Below are positions 57,740-64,000 of a stretch of 64,000 nt of DNA, one piece after another. Source of the DNA: Acholoe squamosa (Eukaryota; Annelida; Polychaeta; Phyllodocida; Polynoidae); the NCBI GenBank assembly GCA_949317995.1, contig OX439046.1:73920286-73984285 (forward strand). Reading direction: 5' to 3'. The position numbers and the translations under genes were made by a program. Position 1 is the stretch's first letter. Each line of letters begins with the position of its first letter. Below the pieces are notes generated by a model, which saw only the letters and a program-made list of their open reading frames with translations, was not told the DNA's origin and made no database searches.

Positions 57740-58949
57740 AGCAGCAGCCATCCTAGCAGTCTGTATATTCTTACATCTGCTCCTCGGCTGCACCTCAACA
57801 TCAGACACCAATCTGAACACCATCTTCAGACCCAACTATGGCGCACTGTTTACCAAATTACCCCAAACATTACTAGCCAATTACATGGACTATCCGTTGA
57901 CCTTCAGCCTTAACTTGACCTTTGACCAGAACCTAAGTCAGCCAGAACTACTCAGCCCACTCATCAGCACCGATGCATCCCAATACATTAAGCACACAGC
58001 CCATGCCCTAGATAACATGATACAGAGCCTATTCTCCAAGTCAAAAACAACACTAGAAACCTTGTCAAAATTAATCTCCCCTCCAAACGTCAGGCAAGCC
58101 AGAAATGCCCCAGGCCAAGTCATCGGTGACATTTTAAGAGCTTCAATAGGCCTCGGGACTCAACCAGAAATTGATATTCTAAATTCTGAGATGTCTGACC
58201 TGGATAAAAAGTTGGCCACCAAAATGCACATGGTAGAATTAGCCACCCATTTCTTGTTAAATATTTCAGAATTTAATTACAATTCTGTCAACATCTTCTC
58301 AAAATTCCAAAACGACACCGATGATGCTCTATCTTTTATTTCCGGAAAATTAGAGCATTTAAATTCAAACATCTCATCAATATTATTAAAATTAGAACTC
58401 CAATCCAGACAAGATACCTTCTATTCCATGTTATTCACAGCAGCAAATTCTCAAATAGAGTCTTTAATTGACCTCCAAAGTGACTTGGAAAATCTACTCT
58501 TAACCATTAATAATCTACTTGAGGGCACCCTACCCCAATCCATAATTACACAAGACGACCTCAGTTTAGGTTTAAACAATTTATCCAGCCTCCTGCACGA
58601 GGTACATCACGGCATTATTTTAGAAGGCCTACCCATAAGTTATTATTATAGACGCCGAGTACATGTGCACTGGAGCCATAACTCGAGCCTGTTAATAACC
58701 ATACCAGTACCCATAACCAGAGGGGGAAGCACCTTTTCTATATTTAGAATAGAAACCTTCCCCGTACCTTTCGACACCTCCGACACTAAGTCAGTAGGTC
58801 ACACCCAGGTGGAGCCACTTCCCGGCTACTTGGCTATGTCCAGGACCCACTCACACTACATACAGTTTACACAAGCTGACCTGGATATGTGTGACCTCTA
58901 CCCCTATTGTCAGCCACACACCCCACATGCACTCTATCCTTATTTTTAG
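57740..58949 (+). pseudogene. env: Envelope (F-type fusion protein), main part
   Basis: Membrane fusion glycoprotein of the baculovirus F / errantivirus Env kind, judged by layout. A hydrophobic signal core ('AILAVCIFLHLLLG') opens the exon after the acceptor CTCATTTTTCTAG (57739). A minimal furin site RQAR (58092-58103) is followed by a Gly/Ala/Ile-rich stretch like a fusion peptide, then a long heptad-rich region (about 58170-58560). Several N-glycosylation sites occur (NLT, NLS, NIS, NDT, NSS). 'PGYLAMSRTHSHYIQF' and 'CDLYPYC' start the Cys-rich part. The frame ends at TAG 58947-58949. The protein appears to continue in another frame, so this copy is broken (or misread) by a one-base-type frameshift near 58930-58947, close to a T-run. 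Confidence 0.7.
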
Positions 58950-59539
58950 ACCTACCAGAGGCGGTGCACCATACCTGCAGTTTTAAAGCACACATGGCAG
59001 CACCCATACCAAATCTTATCCAACCCTTATCTCACAGTACCTTTCTATTAATAACTGACCATCCAACTTCCATGCTGCAATGCACAGATTCAGGCCAAGT
59101 CGAAATTAAAGATAGCGCATACTCAGTCATCTCAGTCCCATGCCTGTGCTCCATTAAAAATGCCGGCATGATTTTAACCAATTCTGATTTTTCTTGCACC
59201 CAAAATTTCACCCTAGAACCCATATCAAAGGCCTATTTCAATTTACCACTGTGGCGACATTTTGGTCAACCTCCAGCCAATGTCTCCGGCATCACCATGG
59301 CAACCACTACCCAGACCCTTCACCTGCCCAATTTTGAAAAATTAAAACACCTACACAATCAAAAAATAGCACCCCTCTTTCAAGACACAATAACCCTTAA
59401 AAGAGCCGCACAGGGACTTAAGGACCAATCCGCCCTCCTATCCACCAACTCCCTGATGCATCTGGGATATCACCTCCAGTTCTCACCTTGGATACACTTG
59501 GTATTATCATATACCATTTTATTATTCCATAAATTGTAA
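58907..59539 (+). pseudogene. env: Envelope, C-terminal part in shifted frame
   Basis: Continuation after the break; real coding starts about 58930-58945, and the ATG at 58907 is probably not a start. It holds five spaced cysteines ('HHTCSF', 'LQCTDS', 'VPCLCS', 'FSCTQN'), as in the Cys-rich half of F proteins. Glycosylation sites NFT and NVS follow, then a membrane-proximal helix and a C-terminal hydrophobic anchor ('WIHLVLSYTILLF') with a three-residue tail before TAA at 59537-59539. Confidence 0.65.
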
Positions 59540-59594
59540 CATATTTTGTATTAATTAAAGGATATCTATGAAATTAATACATAGGTTGGTTCTA

Positions 59595-59850
59595 AGAGCT
59601 ATAAGAGCGCTCAAAACTTTGTATAAGAGCGTTCATGCCCCACTGCACACCAGCCAGAGTCAGTTAGACAGAGTTTCTGACATCAAAGGCTCCGACCTAA
59701 TGGTTCACTGCACAATATAATAAAAATGAGGGTCTCAGTGTGCGACCTCATGGTTCAGTGCACAAACTAATAAGTTGTAAGTGAATGCAACCGGCCGTCA
59801 CGGGTGCCTGAGCACCGCTGACGCCGTCATGAGTGTCTGAGCACTCTAAT
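59595..59850 (+). promoter_or_regulatory. Candidate internal promoter with paired direct repeats
   Basis: Two TATAAGAGCG boxes at 59600 and 59622 are followed by TCAGTT at 59660, a possible initiator. Two repeat pairs follow: CGACCTMATGGTTCASTGCA at 59693 and 59743, and GCCGTCANGRGTGYCTGAGC at 59794 and 59823. GTAAGTG at 59777 is a strong splice donor and could end a 5' UTR exon of the downstream gene. All functional statements are inference. Confidence 0.4.
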
Positions 59851-60949
59851 AACTGAACAATGGGTTACATAAGCACGACGCCATAACCGTCCGGTCGCTC
59901 TAGCGTCGCTCCTGAGCAAGCTAGATCAAATATCAAAGCATTTATGGAAAGCCCATAATTAGACGGTCAGAATGAGCCCAAGATCGAGGCGGAACTCCCA
60001 TTATTAAGGAAGTTATGCCATGGAGACTGAATGGAGCTCCGAGTGCACTACAGACAAACCGGCGGGAGTTACGCGCCTATCCAGCGGGCAGTTCAAACTT
60101 GGCATATTCAACTCCGCGCATGCGCAAAATGGCGGCTGTAGCTGCGTTAACGACCGAGTTATGAGGGTTTGAAGTTACAGAACCGACCAAGACAATGGGG
60201 GACACAGCGGCGTCCATGGGGGTCCTTTGTGCACCCAGTGACACATGAAAGGCTCCCCTCTAACAATTGTAGAGTTAGGCAGATGCTACTGGCCCCAGTC
60301 AGTCTGGAGGTGCTTTTCCAAGATTTGCTACAAATAGCCTGTCTGCACCTCCAGGAGGACAGAACACCAAGAACCGCTCTAGAGGTAACATCTCCAGCCA
60401 TCTCCTGCTACCTGCCATACCACTGCACTATGGTGAAACTATGCTAGACAGGCATTGGTTTCCATCATTAGTGGCCAGGGGGTATCTTCCTCAAGACTTC
60501 CACCAGAGGGTAAAGTTATTCATTATTACATTATTCCTCTAAGCAGCAGGTCAGGAGCTAGGTGTGGGAACCCACCTAGAACTATGCTGGACATTGTATT
60601 ATTAATACCTCACAGGTGGAGTGGAACAGAACATTATACTTTATAAATTACTGTATATTTACTGTATGTACAAATCACCTACATACTAACTACTGTATGA
60701 TTGATATTTCTTACATGTTGCCTAAAGCTGAATAAACCAGTGACAACTGGAAATAACACTATTTTATGAGAGCTTAATGTATTTACACTATATACCACTA
60801 GTCTTATGATATTTCTCATATGACAACTTGATCATGCACAATAACTAGTATGACAGTATCACCCCTCCTGGCACTACTTTGCTGCGCATTAACCCTTAAA
60901 AACCATCTTCGTGTCAATCAGTTGGCGCGCTTTATCACACTAGTCTCAG
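59851..60949 (+). other. Non-coding; CpG-rich promoter-like patch then AT-rich
   Basis: GCGCATGCGC (60116-60125) directly followed by AAAATGGCGGC (60126-60136) is an NRF1-like plus YY1-like pair, typical of animal TATA-less promoters. The ATG inside it opens only 11 codons. From 60190 to 60450 there is a short open stretch ending in a donor-like GTAAC (about 60385), not recognised. AATAAA-like 'CTGAATAAACC' lies at about 60730. This section is less A/C-biased than its surroundings and may be inserted DNA. Confidence 0.4.
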
Positions 60950-63703
60950 CAACCCGAACACCCAAGATGGCTAATGCGGAGAGTTGGGATCATTTTAAAG
61001 ATCTGATACGCCAGGCTAACAAGGACTGGCCAGCCCCACCAACGACCCCAGAAACAGATCTAGAATATGTACAGTCGCCTGGCCGTTACCAGAACATGTT
61101 CACCTGGATTTTAATGGCAACCCTCCTATACATCACATGGATTACCGCCAAGAGGTGCCTGCTACACTGGCCCTACTGCAAACAGGACAGCCACAGGACA
61201 CCTTCAATTGTGGCCAAGATTCATGCCAACGGTCAAACCTTTGATTTCACCGTTGGCAAGATGATCTATGGACAAAATCTCTGGGCACCCATCATCACAG
61301 CCCCTAAGGTCTCCCCAGCTCGCCTTACAGCACCCCTGGGCAGACACTTGGATCTCCATTGGAAGTCCGACATCAGGACGATGATCGGGGGACAAGTCCG
61401 ACAGATCCCGCTGCAGCGCTATCCTCCGGTACCACTTCTATGGAGAATACCACTGTACAGAATCTTGAAGGGAGCCCACCACATGACAGTGGTCATCTCT
61501 TCAGAAGGACAGCCCGATTTCCAGCTGGCCTCCAGTGATACTGACTCAGCCATACAGCTACCCTGTGAGTCCTGGCCAGCTGATCGCCATGACTCCCCGG
61601 CAGAGCTCACTAAGTACACCCCACTCCGGCATCAGCCAAAAACAGGCAAATACATGTACAAGCCACCGGAGATGATGCTCACACCACCCTCAACATCAAC
61701 CCGCGGTAAGTTTCCTTCAGAAACCTCCTTTGATCCTCATGTGGGGATCAAATAGCCGCCGGCCACCCCCCATATAACCTAGTAATGGACTCTCCCGGTC
61801 GCCCAATCCACCAGATAGCCCCATCTAACACCTTCATGTGGGGATCATCCCCATCCTCAATAGCTCCAAATCCGACCCCCACCCTCAATTAAAACCATTT
61901 TACAACATCTCCAGTACCACAGCACGGTGTAGACCCACAATAACACAGTTATTTCGACTCACTGTGAAGGCCCACTGCACGATGAGACGTCGCCATCTTG
62001 TTTCTGACGTCGCGTCTGGTTCTCCGCCAAACGCTGCGTCAGAACGCCGGCGCTGCGTCTCACCACTGCCGTCGGCCTCCCCAACGTCAGATCTCTTTCA
62101 TTTTTCCCACGTTGGGATGACAACTTAACGTCAGTCAGGACACCCCCACTCAATATCTGCGTCAAAACAATAACATAAGCACGTGTTAGCAATATCACTA
62201 GACTTGTTTTCGACCCAAGTTAACAATACCACCCCGCATGAGATTTGAGAGCCCGCCCATGCCAATTTAGAATCCCAGAATAAACAACATAACTTCTAAC
62301 TGGTGGTGGACTTCTTATATATTATCAAATTATCACAGATCAAGCTCCTGGCAAACGAGTTATTCGTCATCACAGTTTTTCATTGTAAAATCATCATCAA
62401 ATCACAGTCAATCGCATTAGGCCGGGCCACCTTCTGGAACTGGTCCTTTTTCCATCTTACTGGCGCACTCAATCCTGTCTACCGGCAGGTACTTCTACGC
62501 CTCAGTTTCTGGAAGACACAATTAATGAGCCCCTGTGAGCCACCACTCTACCTAATAAAATCTAAAGTGAGATCAAAATCCAATCTTCTTTTAGCAGACT
62601 GATTTTCCTTTTCAAACAAATTCCAACCAACTCACTCCAAATTACATTTACCAGCCAGGGCCATCAGAACACGCCACAGGGCCCACTGGCCCGTCCCTCA
62701 GGGCCATCGGGCGGTCCACGGACCCGGTGACATAGCACTGGCACCTGCCCGACATGAACCCAAACCAGGACAATCCTGAAACAAAAAAAACATGGCGTCA
62801 GACCACCGACACCACGCCCAAATACACGAAAACCCCAAAAAATCGAAAATTTGTACTGGTACTCACCCAAACATGCCCACCAGCACCAGCAGGAGAAACA
62901 GACATCCTGAAGGCATTACTACGAGCTGAACCCGTACAATCATGGTCCCGTGGTTTCTTTCTTTCGGGCCGTAAATAATCCAAAATCTATGGCTCGTCTC
63001 GTCAGTCATGTATCGCCTTCCAATGCTAAAAATAGCTCCACATCCCTTTATAGCAAGACCCACCGCGGGAGCATTGAGTTAATTTTTGAACCACCTTTTT
63101 CGACCAGGCGCACTACCAAAATTCAAAATTTCAACCAATTAACCTCACCTTTAGGCCCAAAAACACCTAACCCAACATCGGAACAGACACTCACACATGA
63201 CCCAACAAGGTCATGGCAAGTCTACACCATTCACCATACCATTTCCCCATACCATTTCACGAACGCCGAACAAACGCCAGCTCAGTGGCGCCAGCCAATG
63301 TTTATCGCATGAACTAAATAAGAACAGATCCCCATGTAGTGGCGCTACCCGTGCCGCGCATCAGAACTAACCTGGACCCTGGATATTCCAGTTTCCCGCT
63401 CACATTTGGCCATGAGTCTACACCGGCCCGGTGACACTGCACATCAATTTGCACTGCCCAATTCACTGCCTTACCTGTCAATTTGGTATTTTTGTTGGTC
63501 GCCTTGTAATCCATGCACTATAATCGACCCTAAAACTAAAAATCCCCCCTTCTCTTGTTCTGTTTTTCAATACAGAGGCCAACGACCTAATCGAGGAGGC
63601 GGAGACCGTATTGACAGGCCAGCAGGAGTTTCCAGCAGCAGGCCAGGCACGCCCATACCAACCGGCCTGCCCCATTGGAGCGCACGAGTCTGCTCTCCAA
63701 TAG
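60950..63703 (+). CDS. Gene Y: spliced membrane protein (60950-61705, 63576-63703)
   Basis: The frame is open from ATG 60850. ATG 60967 (CCAAGATGGC, strong context) is preferred, just after an acceptor-like TAGTCTCAG at 60949. Residues about 45-62 from 60967 form one membrane segment ('MFTWILMATLLYITWI') with a short N-terminal part and a long, basic, Pro-rich C-terminal part. A strong donor, CGCG/GTAAGTTT (GT at 61706), ends the exon in phase 1. A strong acceptor (CTCTTGTTCTGTTTTTCAATACAG, AG at 63574-63575, shown in parts) opens 42 codons in matching phase, acidic first ('LIEEAETVL'), to TAG 63701-63703. Unspliced, the frame stops at 61753-61755. I do not recognise the family. It might be an accessory gene of the element or a host gene beside it. 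Confidence 0.5.
61706..63575 (+). other. Presumed intron of gene Y
   Basis: 1.87 kb bounded by GTAAGT and a pyrimidine tract with CAG. At 61984-62135 it contains several CRE-like words (GACGTC 61985, TGACGTC 62004, ACGTCA 62083 and 62128) and CCATCTTG, which together look like a CpG-type promoter. A 74-codon frame from ATG 62754 to 62978 reads plausibly but has no recognised domain. Confidence 0.4.
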
Positions 63704-64000
63704 GGCCACCCACTAGATTTGCCACCCTGGGAACAAATTGTCCCCACCTAATGTACAGCTACAGTTGCCCATGCAGCATCAACAAAGACAATAGACCAGA
63801 AACTTTCAAAACAATTGGCTCGACCCAGGTCTGGAGACCCCTACCCAAAATATACCAAGCTTCATCTGAGGAGGACAGTGACTCTAGCACCTCCCTCTCA
63901 GCAGAACCAATAAACATGGACCCTGCATACAGTTCCGATCTGAATTTGCAGCCTGACTCAGGCAAGCCTAGCAGAATGCATTTCAGCAAAATTGTAAACT
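63340..64000 (+). CDS. Open frame running off the window end
   Basis: Frame 1 has no stop from 63340 to the last base (220 codons). ATGs are at 63412 and 63751. It overlaps the last exon of gene Y in another frame, so part of it is chance. The part after 63700 reads best: a Cys-containing start, then an acidic serine cluster ('SSEEDSDSSTSLS') and a Pro/Ser-rich stretch. It may be the start of a further gene or a downstream exon. Not recognised. Confidence 0.3.

Larger units (their letters stand above)
47520..64000 (+). mobile_element. Large env-bearing Gypsy-type element 2 (3' end not in window)
   Basis: The element begins with a 676-bp LTR (TGTCA...TGACA) followed by gag, pol, a 179-residue ORF, an F-type envelope gene and a spliced membrane-protein gene. 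The plus strand is markedly rich in A and C and poor in G from about 48.2 kb through gag, pol and env, and again after 60.85 kb. That supports a single unit, although 59.6-60.8 kb looks different. No sequence like the 5' LTR was seen downstream before 64000. The 3' limit is therefore unknown. The part up to 59539 is well supported; the part beyond is inference. Confidence 0.7.

Noticed and set aside
60169-60447. 92-codon frame after the NRF1/YY1-like patch
   Set aside because: No ATG near its start, no domain, and codon pattern not distinctive; could be an exon but unsupported.
59540-60850. 3' LTR of element 2
   Set aside because: No stretch matches the 47520-48195 LTR ends or interior words; the region has its own promoter-like motifs instead.

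Overview
This is animal nuclear DNA. Long AT-rich, gene-poor stretches carry non-LTR and LTR retrotransposons, TTAA-flanked MITEs, minisatellites, a tRNA-like gene and metazoan-style splice and promoter motifs. There are no bacterial operons or ribosome-binding sites. I cannot name the species; a marine invertebrate or early-branching chordate would fit. No ordinary host protein gene can be supported with confidence anywhere in the 64 kb.

Bases 1-1959 hold the 3' part of a non-LTR retrotransposon: a reverse transcriptase with one frameshift, a repeat-bearing 3' UTR and a poly(A) tail. Bases 2-28.7 kb are non-coding but structured. A diverged duplication pairs 2.8-5.1 kb with 10.2-15.2 kb. In the second copy one 28-bp unit has grown into about 32 tandem units, and a 1265-bp terminal-inverted-repeat (TIR) element has inserted cleanly with an ATAT target duplication. 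Smaller duplications lie at 17.6-18.4/22.3-23.2 kb and 25.35-25.76 kb. A second TIR element (23278-25023) sits inside a (TA)n tract. A tRNA-like gene lies at 19027-19097. Palindrome-rich MITEs recur at about 4.2, 14.2, 43.4 and 45.4-47.5 kb.

Bases 28696-41448 are one complete Gypsy-type LTR retrotransposon (12.75 kb). It has 365-bp LTRs with 4 differences, a tRNA-His-type primer site, gag, protease, RT/RNase H/integrase, and then an unexpected ~1.1-1.2 kilo-residue zinc-finger/coiled-coil ORF where env would normally be. Several small lesions break its genes.

From 47520 to at least the window end lies a second, very different Gypsy-type element that looks retrovirus-like. It has a 676-bp 5' LTR with internal repeats, a gag without zinc knuckle, and an intact pol in the same frame as gag behind a single UAG. 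Downstream come a 179-residue ORF, an F-type (baculovirus F/errantivirus-like) envelope gene whose start lies in a separate 29-nt exon, and a spliced membrane-protein gene (60950-61705 joined to 63576-63703). No 3' LTR was seen before 64000, so the element is either more than 16 kb long or abuts something else. Its multi-gene, intron-containing 3' half with apparent internal promoters is the most unusual thing in the window.
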